Source of the DNA: Prorocentrum cordatum
Lineage: Eukaryota; Sar; Dinophyceae; Prorocentrales; Prorocentraceae
Length of the DNA stretch: 64,000 nt
Assembly: GCA_963575745.1 (NCBI GenBank)
Contig: CAUYUJ010009557.1
Coordinates: forward strand, 468,505-532,504
Direction of reading: 5' to 3'
Shown here one piece after another: positions 20,850 through 31,099 of this stretch. The position numbers and the translations under genes are program-made. Every line of letters begins with the position of its first letter. Positions within the stretch are counted from its first letter, which is position 1. A model generated the notes under the pieces. That model saw nothing but the letters and a program-made list of their open reading frames with translations, searched no databases and was not told the origin of the DNA.

Positions 20850-21045
20850 GGAGCAATGCCGAGCAATTCTGAGCAGCGCAAAGCAAAGCCCACAAAGCAT
20901 TGCTCCGCGTCGCTTGACACTGCTGAGCAGTACTTGGCAGTACTCGGCATTGACTTTGCATTCGCATTGCTTGGCGTTGCTTGGCATTGCTGGGAATCGC
21001 TGATTGGCATTGCTTGCATTGCTTGGCTTTGCTTGGGACCGCTGC
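20850..21045. repeat. GCAATGC / TTGGCATTGC short-motif array
   Basis: Degenerate copies of GAGCAATGCC on the left change to their complement TTGGCATTGC on the right (about 20960-21030), so the whole array can fold on itself. The surrounding 20.65-21.52 kb has no recognisable gene. Confidence 0.7.
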
Positions 21046-21523
21046 CTCGCAGTTTGAACAGGAAAGAGCGGGAAGGGAGAGGCAGAAAGAAATAGTGGGA
21101 AGGACGCGGAGGGAATGGGAGACGGAGGCGAAGACCAAACACTGCCCTCAACAAAGATGCCCTCAACAAAGATGCTCCGGGGGCGTCCAAGAGTCTGGCG
21201 TCCAAGAGGGGGGGTCGCAAATCACGGTCCCAAGCATGTGCGCGCGGACGAGGGGACGTCTGGGGGACGCCTTCAATGAAGAGGCGGGGGCCATGACATC
21301 GGCGGAAATATCTCGGCCCCTGCTATGAAACCCTCCGCCACCAGCTATTCCCCCAACTCTCTGCCGCACCCGTCTCCATTATTCTTAATATGAGCATTGC
21401 TAATATTATCATTAGTATTAGTATCCCTCTTGTTCTTACTATGTTTACGACTTTTAGTACGGTTATTCTTTAAATTATTCGTTTTATCCCCAGCAATATT
21501 ATTGTTATTATCATTCGTCGTCC

Positions 21524-21595
21524 TCCTCCTCCTCCTCCTCCTCCTCCTCCTCCTCCTCCTCCTCCTCCTCCTCCTCCTCCTCCTCCTCCCCCTCG
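21524..21595. repeat. (TCC)n tract
   Basis: About 23 consecutive TCC units follow an unusually AT-rich 21.37-21.52 kb stretch. Nothing else is recognised in 21.6-22.4 kb. Confidence 0.95.
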
Positions 21596-22439
21596 TCCAG
21601 AGCCGTTTCCGCACCCTCGGCGGGCCTCTGCCAGGCCCTGCCGGCGGTTCAAGCGGCCCCCCGGAAAAAGGAAAGGGGGGGAGGGGGGGAGCAAAAACTT
21701 GGCGTCGCGCAGCACGGGGTGGCGCGCGGGGGGCGGCGCGTCCCTTTAGGGAGGCGAAGCGCTTCTGAGCAGGCAAAGGGGAGGAGGAGGGGGACGGGGA
21801 GGGGGAGGGGGAGGAGGAGGAGGACGGGTCGAACCAAGGAGAAGTGTGGGGCAATCCCCTCAAATCGAGCTGCTCGGCGCCACGCTGGACGCGGGGCACG
21901 AACGGCAGGCCCTTTTGGGCGGCGTCCGTGCACGGCTCTTGGCGACGGGCGCGGGAGCTGTCGGTCCATCAGCAAGCAGCAACGCGCGGAAGAACCAAGA
22001 GAGAGCAAGGGCACTCCCAGGCCAGGGGGGGCGACAGGGCCAGGCACCACCGCCAGCGGCAGCGTGCACGGCCCCTTCACCAGCACTCAGCAAGGGACAG
22101 CCGCAGAGGGGGGGAGGAGAGGCCAACAGGCCCGAAAAGGAACGAAAGGGGAGAGAGGAGAGAGAAGGGACGAAGGACGACGGCAGGAGGGACCATTGCA
22201 TGCAGAGAGGCCCACACTCCAGACCAGAGCGATGCCCACAGTCGCATCCTTGCGGCGGCGAGGCGTTAGCCAAGAAACGCAAACTACATCTTAACTGCGC
22301 GGCAACTGCCGAGAGCCAGCTCATCGACGAGTGCCGGCAGAGATGCAGGGCGGCAGCTACAAAATCCACAGCAGTGCTGACGGCGCCGACTGCGCAGCAT
22401 TGACCGCAGACCGACTCGCGATATCTCAGGGATTTGCGG

Positions 22440-22980
22440 ACCCTCGAGATCCAGGTGCCCAGGGCGGCGCGGCCCCGAAAAGGCCTTCCACTTGATGAAT
22501 GCCTCCGCCACCGTGACCAACCACTTCTCACACTTCTCACCCCTCATCGCAATGATCAGGCGCCTCTTCTTCGAGTCGAACATCTTCTCCATGCGAAACA
22601 GACCAATTATGTGCTGGGCCTCGCAGCCCCCTGGTCAGTACACTGTCAAGTACCTCTGCGCGTCGGCCTTGAGAGGGTCGGGAACCGAGTCGACCATCGT
22701 CAAACAGGCGGCCGTCTGGATGAACGAGTTTGGCGGTCCCAAGCCGTGTCCCTTCTTGCCTCGGGCCCGCGGGATGTGCTTCTCGTTGTGGGCCTTGAGC
22801 ACGGCGGCGCACTAGCTGCCCTCCGCGGGGGTGACACTCTGCACCGCGCGCGCCGTTTCGAGCAGCCTGTTCTTCTGATTCGCGATCGCTGCGGGCTTCA
22901 GCGCCGCGTTTAGCTTGGCCTTGTCCTCCGCGCACTATACTTTGGCGCGCTTCGCACCTCGGCCAGCTGGCGCCGCAGGG
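22440..22980 (-). pseudogene. ORF1-like protein, second family member, with three in-frame stops
   Basis: One minus-strand frame reads AEDKAKLNAALKPAAIANQK, RARGKKGHGLGPPNSFIQTA, DPLKADAQRYLTVY, then KMFDSKKRRLIIAMRG and EKWLVTVAEAF. It is interrupted by TAG codons near 22910 and 22813 and a TGA near 22640. It aligns by eye with the 30.4-31.05 kb protein: the same LGPP block, a helical stretch, and a K-x-R-L-x-x-x-x-x beta segment before a helix. It is therefore a dead relative of that protein. Function unknown. Confidence 0.55.
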
Positions 22981-23171
22981 GCACCCCCTGGACGACCAGC
23001 AGCGCCAAAATGGTCAGACCAGGCCGACATCGCCCAGCCACGAGAATGCTCCAGAACACTAAAGAGGGCGCCCCCCAATGGACAAGAGGCTGCTGAATTT
23101 GTCGCGATAACGCCCTGCAGGTGACTGAGCCTCAATGCGACATGCGCCGGACAAAAAGAGCATGCCTCACA

Positions 23172-23650
23172 TTAAACCGAATACTGCAAGGCCCCCCGTG
23201 CAATAGCATCGCACTGAAACTCTGTGTTACATATCTCGCAGTTGCAGGGGGGTCTCACCACATGTGCACGCACCGTCACCAAACCTCCAGATTTAGGGCA
23301 CTGGCCCCAAGCTAGACTGGCAACAAAGTGACCAGATGCGCACCGATGTGTCGTGTAGAACTTGCCGCATGTCATACACACGTTGGGAATAGCGAGGATC
23401 TTGGCAAGTTTATTGTGTCCATGGCCCGCTGCTTTAGAGTTGGCCTGATGCAGGAGGAGCTGGCGTTTCGCGGTGAATGCCACGCCGTATCCATCTATGT
23501 CGCACTCGCACGGCGCAGGGGCAGCCTCTGGCACAAGTGGCACAGGCGGACCTGGAAGCACATCACCTCGTCCTCCTCTTCCACCTCCCTCAGCGTGCAA
23601 TCCCTCGCTTCCCACCTCCCCCGTTGCCCTGGGCATGCTCCTCCACCTCA
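23172..23650 (-). pseudogene. LINE C-terminal zinc-finger region
   Basis: The frame from 23768 holds CECDIDGYGVAFTAKRQLLL with a following His, then VCMTCGKFYTTHRCASGHF and CNCEICNTEF (23510-23210). These are two or three C2H2/CCHC-like fingers of the sort found at the C-terminus of LINE polyproteins. It ends at a stop at 23172. It lies downstream of the RT remnant on the same strand. The Gly/Arg-rich leader from 23768 to about 23520 is not conserved-looking. Confidence 0.5.
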
Positions 23651-24045
23651 CTCGCCTCCTGGTGGATCTACTGCAACGTCGTCGATCTTCCTGAGCGCCT
23701 CTTCGCCCGCGGTACTTTGACCTTCCAACAGGCCTTCCTGATACTGTCGCCACAGAACAAATCGACAAACTTGCGAATGGGAACCGGTCGCGCCTCTGGC
23801 AGGCCGAGTTCCGCGATGCAAACGGGAATGTCCAGCAAGAAATGGCTCCAGCATGGGCGAACCAACTGGCGCCAACCGACGAAGAGGAAGGAGGGGGAAG
23901 TCTCGTTCACATCGGCAATGCTTGTCCCGCGCAGCATAGCCGAAGAGCAACGCCAGCATCAAGGTGTGGCGCTCGGGGGGCCTCGCGAGCGCCTGCCACC
24001 TGGCCACGCGCGCAAAACTGGAAGGTGTCCAGAGTTTCATCTGCT
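23648..24045 (-). pseudogene. LINE segment between RT and zinc fingers
   Basis: The frame 24040-23648 reads FARVARWQALARPPERHTLM, then LALLFGYAARDKHCRCERDF, a helical post-RT region. Its position and strand tie it to the LINE; no domain is recognised on its own. Confidence 0.4.
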
Positions 24046-24200
24046 CCTGAACCTGCGCGTTCGAGAGGGCAAACTATTTTTGGGTTGGTCTTCAGTGGCA
24101 GCAAACGTCAGAAGCCCTTTGCCGTGCAACGCTCGTCTTGCTGAAGGTGCCTGGACTCCCCCCAGTCTCTGTACTTCAGTTCCCCGAATAAGATATGCTA

Positions 24201-25015
24201 TTATCTCCGCGAATTAAGCCCCCTCCACCACGCTGTTGAACATGGCCGGTCGACGCCGATCGTTCGCAACTTCAAACCAAAAACTACCCATGACAGCAAA
24301 CGCCTTCTCCGTGCGCCTGCTACGATTGTCGATCTCAGGCGGCGCGCTTCCCTGGGACTGCAGCGCGTCTCCCAAGTATTGCGCCTCTCTCCGCGCCTGC
24401 CTTCGTAGCGATCCCGTCTCGATAAAGCCTCCTCATGCCCTGCTGGATCCCCGTTTCTTTCAACTGCGCCCATGAAACCTGCTCGCCCCCCGTTCATAGC
24501 TGCGCCCATCTCGTGCATCTGGGAGCCCAAGCGCAAGAACTGCGAGTTGCATCTGACCCTGCAGTCGGCAGCGCCCTCTACGGCAGACGCCCCCGCCACG
24601 TCGCCCGAGCAGCTCCACGCCGATATGGCATAGAACTCGCGCGCTAGTTGATTCAGGGACCATCGGCCGTCGGGCGCACCAGTCAGGAAATACCAGAACC
24701 ACAACGCCTGCACCGATGCACTGCGAGCGCCGGATTTTCGAAGTCCGCCTAACTGTGCACTGTGCGGCCCCAGGGGCCATGCGCGTGCGATCGCGTTGCC
24801 AGGTAGCGCGCCTTGCCCTGTGCCTACAGCCAGCGCGCCGTCCGCGCAGTCAATCCAGACCTGCGCGAATCGCAACCTCTGCAGCTCCGCTCCGAACTCT
24901 GCGCTAGAAGTGCAGACGCGCCCCTCTAGGTGCTCGCGATGTGCGCTGTGCAACGCATTGGTCGCATCGTGGAGCGTGGTCATCCTGCCTATCTTGCCCC
25001 CGTGCAGACGCACAG
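24201..25015 (-). pseudogene. LINE reverse transcriptase remnant
   Basis: The frame from 25013 keeps an RT motif A-like LHDATNALHSAHREHL (about 24975-24930), a GTGQGALPGNAIA block (24824-24786) in the motif B position, and CSGDVAGASAVEG (about 24610-24575) where F/Y-A-D-D is expected. A helical RLGSQMHEMGAAMN segment and a basic tail follow. The Y-A-D-D to C-S-G-D change removes one catalytic Asp. The N-terminal third of the RT is not found and may have been lost when the 25.7-27.8 kb repeats arose. This is the polymerase for target-primed reverse transcription of the LINE. Confidence 0.5.
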
Positions 25016-25871
25016 CGCAGATGCTCTGTGCTACGATTGCCTCCTCGCGCCGCCGACCTTTCAGTTGGCCGAAGAAGTAGACGCGGTTGGCAGCACTCGT
25101 GAGAAGCGGGTAGCATCGTCAGAGGTACCCGTAAGAATTCCCACCGGATAAGTCCAGCGAGCGCACGAGCACTTCCACTCGCTTTTTGGCCGTTAAGTTC
25201 ATCTACAGAGAACGCCCTGCTCTTATGCCGCGCCAGCAGCGTCTCCCAACGGCGACGCGCAACGACGCAGACCAGCAGCAAACAGATGCCGATACTCGGG
25301 AGGAAACTACAAATCATTCTCATCAAATTCAAGCACACCATTGCGGGGGTGCTTGCATTCATTCGGCCGCGCCCAGAGACGCCACACCCCACCTGGGAGG
25401 CTCTCGTCGGGTGGCGCACGCCGCAGCCCCGCGCGTTTCATGCGAGCACGCGCAGCGCAGAAATCCTCTAGGCCTTCCTGCACCGCCTCTAACGTTAGCC
25501 CAAGCCGAGGTGCACGAGCCCCCCGAACCTCCCCCTCCGACGCCTGGGGCGGGGGCCTCGCGCAAAATCCCCCGCGCCCCCCTGGCTGCTTTAAAAATAG
25601 AACTACCCTGCGACGTACCCAACCCAATAGCATCAAGTGGCAAGCGGAGTAGGGAAACATTAGCAGGAACCGTGACAGTGCAGGCGCTGCGATTTGTAGT
25701 GCGACCTACATGGGGTGCGTAATGTTGCGCGACTCCCAGAACAGCAATCGATAAGGCGAGGAGTATGTCTCAAGGCTTGTTAAACAATAGCGGGGGCGGG
25801 AACGAGGGACAGGAGAAGGACGAACCCAGTAGGAAGGGGCGAGGGGCCATCGCAGCAACAACACCTCCTCC

Positions 25872-26540
25872 ACCTCCACCCCTTCGTTTTCCCCTTCCTC
25901 GTCTTCCGCTTTGCGATACTCGCGCGCTTCAAAATGGCGACCCAAGAAATTAATTTCACAACCTGGCGGTGGTGCAAGAATCGGAAATTGTTAGAGGGCC
26001 CGATGGGTAACCTCACTTCCAAGCCAAATCGCGACAGTGATCATGCATCATGCTCGCGGTCAAAAGCGTTGAGTGACCAGGGGGCCCGAGGGGCAACCTC
26101 ACCTCTGAACCGATCCGCGTCGCGGATCATGCGTCACTCGCGCCTCGTGAGCACTGCTCGTGGTCAGGAATCGGGAGTGATTCGAGGGCCCGACGGGCAA
26201 CCTGACGACAGGGCTAGCACGTCTCGGTGATTGCCGCCGCCGCTGCAGCACGGGCCGGACTTCCTCCCCCCTTCCTTCCCCGCCTCCACCCCATCGTTTT
26301 CCCCTTCCTCGTCTTCCGCTTTGCGATACTCGCGCGTTTCAAAATGGCGACCCAAGAAATTAATATCACAACCTGGCGATGGTGTAAGAATCGGGAATGA
26401 TTAGCGGGCATGATGGGCAACTTCACTTCCAAGCCAAATCGCCACAGTGATCATTCATCATGCTCGTGGTCAAAAGAACTGAGTGACAAGAGAGCCCGAG
26501 GGGCAACCTCACCTCTGAAACGACCCGCGTCAGTGGTGAC
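25872..26540. repeat. Two-copy direct duplication, offset 410 bp
   Basis: CCTTCCTCGTCTTCCGCTTT...AAAATGGCGACCCAAGAAAT and the following TGGTGCAAGAATCGG...CCCGAGGGGCAACCTCACCT blocks occur at 25881-26115 and again at 26291-26525, about 90% identical. The spacer between them is unrelated. Confidence 0.85.
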
Positions 26541-26544
26541 AGTT

Positions 26545-27790
26545 TCCCAGAATGGCAGCCCCCCAGGGACGGCGAGGTCTAATCTGAATCTGGGTGGTGC
26601 CTCACTCCGCGGGACTGACCAGCAGCCTTCGAAAGTGGTGACAGTTTCACAGATCGCAGCCCCCCCAGGGATGGTGAGGTCTAATCTGAATCTGCGTGGT
26701 GCCTCACTCCGCTGGACCCACCAGCAGCCCTCGAAAGTGGTGACCGTTTCGCAGATCGCAGACCCCCAGGGATGGCGAGGTCTAATCTGAATCTGCGTGG
26801 TGCCTCACTCCGCTGGACCCACCAGCACCCCTCGAATGTGGCGACAGTTTCGCAGATCGCAGCCCCCAAGGGATGGCGAGGTCTAATCTGAATCTGCGTG
26901 GTGCCCCACCCCGCTGGGCCCACCAGCAGCCCTCGAATGTGGCGACAGTTTCGCAACCAGCAGCCCTCGAATGTGGCGTCAGTGTCGCAGATCGCAGCCC
27001 CCCCCAGGGATGGCAAGGTCGAGTATGAATCTGCGTGGTGCCTCAATCCGCTGGACCCACCCTCAGCCCTCGAATGTGGCGACAGTTTCGCAGATCGCAG
27101 CCCCCCAAGGATGGCGAGGTCTAATCTGGATCTGCGTGGTGCCTCACTCCGCTGGACCCACCAGCAGCCCTCGAATGTGGCGTCAGCGTCGCAGATCGCA
27201 GCCACCCAGGGATGGCGAGGTCTAGTATGAATCTGCGTGGTGCCTCACTCCGCTGGACCCACCAGCAGCCCTCGAAAGTGACGACAGTTTCGCAGATCGC
27301 AGCCCCCCAGGGATGGCGAGGTCTAATCTGAATCTGCGTGGTGCCTCACTCCGCTGGACCCACCAGCAGCCCTCGAAAGTGACGACAATTTCGCAGATCG
27401 CAAACCCCCAGGGATGGCGAGGTCTAATCTGAATCTGCGTGGTGCCTCACTCCGCTGGACCCACCAGCAGCCCTCGAAAGTCGAGGTCTAATCTGAATCT
27501 GCGTGGTGCCTCACTCCGCTGGACCCACCAGCAGCCCTCGAAAGTGACGACAGTTTCGCAGATCGCAGCCCCCCAGGGATGGCGAGGTCTAATCTGAATC
27601 TGCGTGGTGCCTCACTCCGCTGGACCCACCAGCAGCCCTCGAAAGTGGTGACAGTTTCGCAGATCGCAGCCCCCCAGGGATGGCGAGGTCTAATCTGAAT
27701 CTGCGTGGTGCCTCACTCCGCTGGACCCACCAGCAGCCCTCGAAAGTGGCGACAGTTTCACAGATCGCAGCCCCAAAGGGATGGCGTAAA
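26545..27790. repeat. 101/102-bp minisatellite, about 12 copies
   Basis: GGTCTAATCTGAATCTGCGT recurs at 26579, 26681, 26782, 26883 and onward to about 27690, with one deletion junction at 27481. Units are about 95% identical, much younger than the other minisatellites. Unit length near 102 lets a 34-codon repeat (TFEGCWWVQRSEAPRR and similar) stay open on the minus strand for several units, but no start, domain or neighbour supports a gene. Confidence 0.93.
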
Positions 27791-27960
27791 AGGCAAGAGA
27801 GAAGAGGAGGAGCGAAGAGAGGAGGAGAAGGGAAGCAAGAGAGGAGGAGCGAAGAGAGGAGAAGGGATGCAAGAGAGAAGAGGAGGAGCGAAGAGAGGCG
27901 GAGAAGGGAAGCAAGAGAGGAGAGGAAGAGGGAAGAGAGGAGGAGGAGGCGGGAAGGAAG
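27790..27960. repeat. Purine-rich GAGAGGAGGA tract
   Basis: A 170-bp stretch of almost only G and A on the plus strand, made of imperfect repeats such as GCGAAGAGAGGAGAAGGGA. Confidence 0.85.
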
Positions 27961-28890
27961 GAAGGTGGAGACCGCAGTGCTCTATTCAAAACGAGTGCCC
28001 AACGCAGGAGGGTTGGGAACAACTCGTGCCGCACGTGCTGCTCGCGCCTCGCTCGAGGCGCACAGTTGTTCCTCTGCTTCGGCCCGGCATTGTTGCGAGC
28101 GGACAATCTTGGAAGCTCCCAGCGCAATGCCGCGCCACATGCCCGCTGAAACTTCGCCAGCTCGGCGGCGCGCAATCCCATCTGCCTGGGCCTATCTTGT
28201 CGCGTGCGCACTCGTAACAAGTCGCCTCCCCTCTGATGCGCGCGCACTACGCGCGCCGGACGCGCTTCCACCTCGCGCTCCTCCAAGTGCGCGCGCGAAA
28301 ACAGCGCGGGCCTCTCCTAGAAACGATGGAGGCAACAAATCCTGAACTCCACTCCCTCCCCAACGCATCCACGCAGGAAGCGCTGCCACCGGGGGGGGGG
28401 CATCTGCGCATCGCGTAGCGTTCGAAGTCTCTCTCGACACTCGGCCCTGCTGCCCGTGGCTTACTGGGCGCCCGTCGGGCGCGCCTTCCTCTTCCCCCCC
28501 CCCCCCCCGGAGAGGAACAATCACGTTTGCTGCAATGCAATATTGAGCACCTGATTGCACGCAGCATCTGGGCTCCGCAGGCAGTGCTCGACAACGTGTG
28601 ACGCAAAATGCCTGCCGACCGCAAACAAGAATACCTCCGAGCCCTGCCCGAAGCGAACGCAGCGTGACAACTTGTCGCGGCCGCAACTGATGGCAGCCAT
28701 CCGCTGGACATCAAAGCATGGGCCTACTCTGATACGCGGCGCGAGCGGCGCATGGCCCCGCCTCGCACGCGCGCCAATGATCTGCAGCATTTCTCCCGCC
28801 CACCCCCACGCCCCGCGCGCCTCCACATGGCTCCGAATGCAAGCAGGAGCTCACGCGTAGTCTACGCGCGACGTGTGCTCGCCCAGTCCA
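27960..28890 (-). pseudogene. LINE linker between endonuclease and RT, decayed
   Basis: Minus-strand frames read DKLSRCVRFGQGSEVF, LGEARAVFARALGGARGGSA and QMGLRAAELAKFQRACGA in succession, in at least two phases. They are Arg/Ala-rich helices like the linker of dinoflagellate LINE polyproteins. Placement between the endonuclease and RT remnants is the main argument. Confidence 0.3.
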
Positions 28891-28914
28891 TGACAAAAAG
28901 ACGGGCCAGTCTCA

Positions 28915-29580
28915 TCAAGTGAATGCAATGGCGGCAACTAATGGTGGTCTAGCGATGATATCAAAACATATTCCATGATATGTTTCGTCATCTGCCTCTC
29001 TCACTCCCACATGCGGTTCCGACTCGGCAGAGCCGATTCTGGCGTTGGCATCCAGCATGAGCACAGGCACCGTTCTGGCCAGGAGAACATCGAGAAACTG
29101 TGAACGGCCCGGCCAAAATATTGACATCGCCTCTCCTGCGCCCCCCTATCCTTCTGCGCCCCGTGCGGCTCAGCGCGCGCGTAGCCGACCACGATGGTGA
29201 AACCCATCATGCGGTTCTTACATATGACGGCCCTTGTTCCCTCCCACCTAGGCGGAGAAACATATTCCGCATCATATGACTCTGCGCCTGCGTATCATGC
29301 AACAGCAATCGCAGTCCAGTAGATCCCCCGGAAGTCCCCGAAGACCTCGGCCACCTGAATATACAAACTCTGCCAGTTGTATATTGCTGACGCACAAGAT
29401 CGCGTCTGGCCGGGATCGGTGCCCCCTGCAAGCCGACCACCGGGCAAGAACGTAGCTGCTGACATATATCATCCCCCCTCTCCATTTGACGCAACGACAA
29501 GACACTGTAACTGCGCAGTCGAAGACTATGCATCTCGGTCGCGGCCGCCCGAGCGGAAACACCTCGGGGAGGCGTCGGAA
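28915..29580 (-). pseudogene. LINE endonuclease (EEP/AP-type) remnant
   Basis: VVGLQGAPIPARRDL (about 29440-29395) matches the motif around the first catalytic Glu of the endonuclease/exonuclease/phosphatase fold, with Glu replaced by Gln as is common in this element type. RAVICKNRMMGFTIVVGYAR (about 29230-29165) is the following beta strand. After a frameshift, RSQFLDVLLARTVPVLMLDANARIG (about 29105-29040) supplies the D-x-N motif. The enzyme would nick target DNA. At least two frameshifts are present. Confidence 0.55.
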
Positions 29581-29639
29581 ACGCGGCAGTGGTTCTTCGG
29601 GGACAGCTGGTTGCCCCCGCCTGCAATCCCTCGGGCCGG

Positions 29640-29805
29640 GGGGGGGGCTAGGAGGAGGAGGAGGAGGAGGAGGAGGGGGAGGAGGAGGAGGAGGAGGAGG
29701 AGGAGGAGGAGGGGGAGGGCGAGGGCGAGGAGGAGGAGGAGGCAAGGCAAGGCAAGGCAAGGCAAGGCAACGCAAGGCAGGGCAATGCAAGGCAAGGCAA
29801 CTCTG
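29640..29805. repeat. (GGA)n tract followed by (GGCAA)n
   Basis: GGAGGA repeats run at 29650-29735, then about 12 near-perfect GGCAA units at 29740-29803. 29.8-30.4 kb has no recognisable gene. Confidence 0.95.
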
Positions 29806-30399
29806 GGGTGCTATCACATGCGCCTACACACATAAGATTGAAGAAACAAAACTAGAACCTGAGTGGCATCCGTGGTGCAGCTTCCCACATCGGTCGGCGC
29901 TGCAGGCGGAACTCACTCGGGCCTCAACCCGCCCTGACACTGGGAAAATCCAGTGAGGGGGGTGATGGCACCGCCATTCCCTCGCAGTTAAACTTTACTG
30001 GCATTCGACCTAGGACGTTTTGATATATACTGCTATCGGACCTTGGGCACAAAAAAAACTTATCTCGGCTCCTGAAACACCCCTGAGGAAACCACCCTCA
30101 GAGAATGAGAAGTCTTGGGGGGTGGGAGAGGAGGAGGAGCAAGCATCAGCAGTCGCAGCGTTCGAGGACGAGGAAGGAGGGGGAAGAGCGCTCCGCGCTC
30201 GACTAGGGCTCTGAAGCGAGACGAGGTCCTGAAGACCGCAGGCACAACTATGCACCATTCTCTGGGCGTGCTGGCCCCCGCAGGGGCAAGAAGGAAGCGG
30301 GGGCCTTCGCCTCCCGCGCTCACTGATGCTTGACCTCCCCAGCCAGTCCCCACTCGACTGGCTGTCTCCTCATTGCTCGATCGGCTCGCGCCAATCCCC

Positions 30400-31052
30400 A
30401 CACAACTGGCAGCACTCACAGCGAGCTGCTCCAGCATCTTCGGCGCGTCTCTCTCCAGGGCTCCCCGTGGTGCTGGCCCGTGCTTCCTCTGGCCCACTTT
30501 GTTGGAGTACGCAATCAGGGCCGCCTCCAGCTCGCCGTACCGATGGTCCACTCCGAAGGTCAATCGTAGCTTCTCCCCCCTCGCCTCTTGCTTGCGTGTC
30601 GCGCGCACACGATAGTGTCGTACTTGGTCGGCCAGCTCGATCACCTGCACCTTCAGCGCCACCTCGCCCCAGCACTTCTCCATGATCTGTTTCACGCTGG
30701 GGTCCGCCTGCGGGTCCGTGCCCACATCCTTGAGGAGAGCCGTCCATACATGCGCGAACGGCGGCCCCAGCGTCTCCGTCTCGGTGCCCGTCTCCTTCCT
30801 CTTTTGGATCTCCTGATGGTAGAGCACCCCTGCCTGCTTCGCCGCCGCCACCGCGACCTGTTCGGCCGCGACCAGGTAGGTGACGAACACCACTCCACAT
30901 ACGTCTCGTAGTTCTGCCGCGCTGGACAGGCTCAGCTTCGTGAGAACAGTGACGAGGTTCTTGAGCAAATTGCCACCCTTTGCTTTTGCCTGCTCGGCCA
31001 AAGAGGAGAAGGAGGAGGAGGAGGACGAGGAGGGGGGCCTCTTCCGAACCAC
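30400..31052 (-). CDS. ORF1-like protein, possibly the first ORF of the LINE (partial)
   Basis: The minus-strand frame is open from 31052, where the first codon is GTG and no nearby ATG exists, so the true start may be in another exon or upstream. After a Ser-rich leader come helices (AELRDVCGVVFVTYLVAAEQ), a LGPPFAHVWTALLKDVG block, a coiled segment (QIMEKCWGEVALKVQVIELA), KLRLTFGVDHRYGELEAALI and HGPAPRGALERDAPKMLEQL. The frame then continues into Ala/Arg-rich sequence to 30060 that looks non-coding. The same architecture recurs, broken, at 22.44-22.98 kb. Both lie on the LINE's strand and this one is 1 kb upstream of its endonuclease, suggesting an ORF1 product. No known domain; function unknown. 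Confidence 0.5.
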
Positions 31053-31099
31053 TACTTGTGTGTTTGCTGGCGTTTGCGAATCGACACCTTGCGAGTTGC

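Noticed and set aside
25925-25945. Second spliced-leader relic (CAAAATGGCGAC)
   Set aside because: Only an 11-base core matches, and the flanks disagree with the leader.
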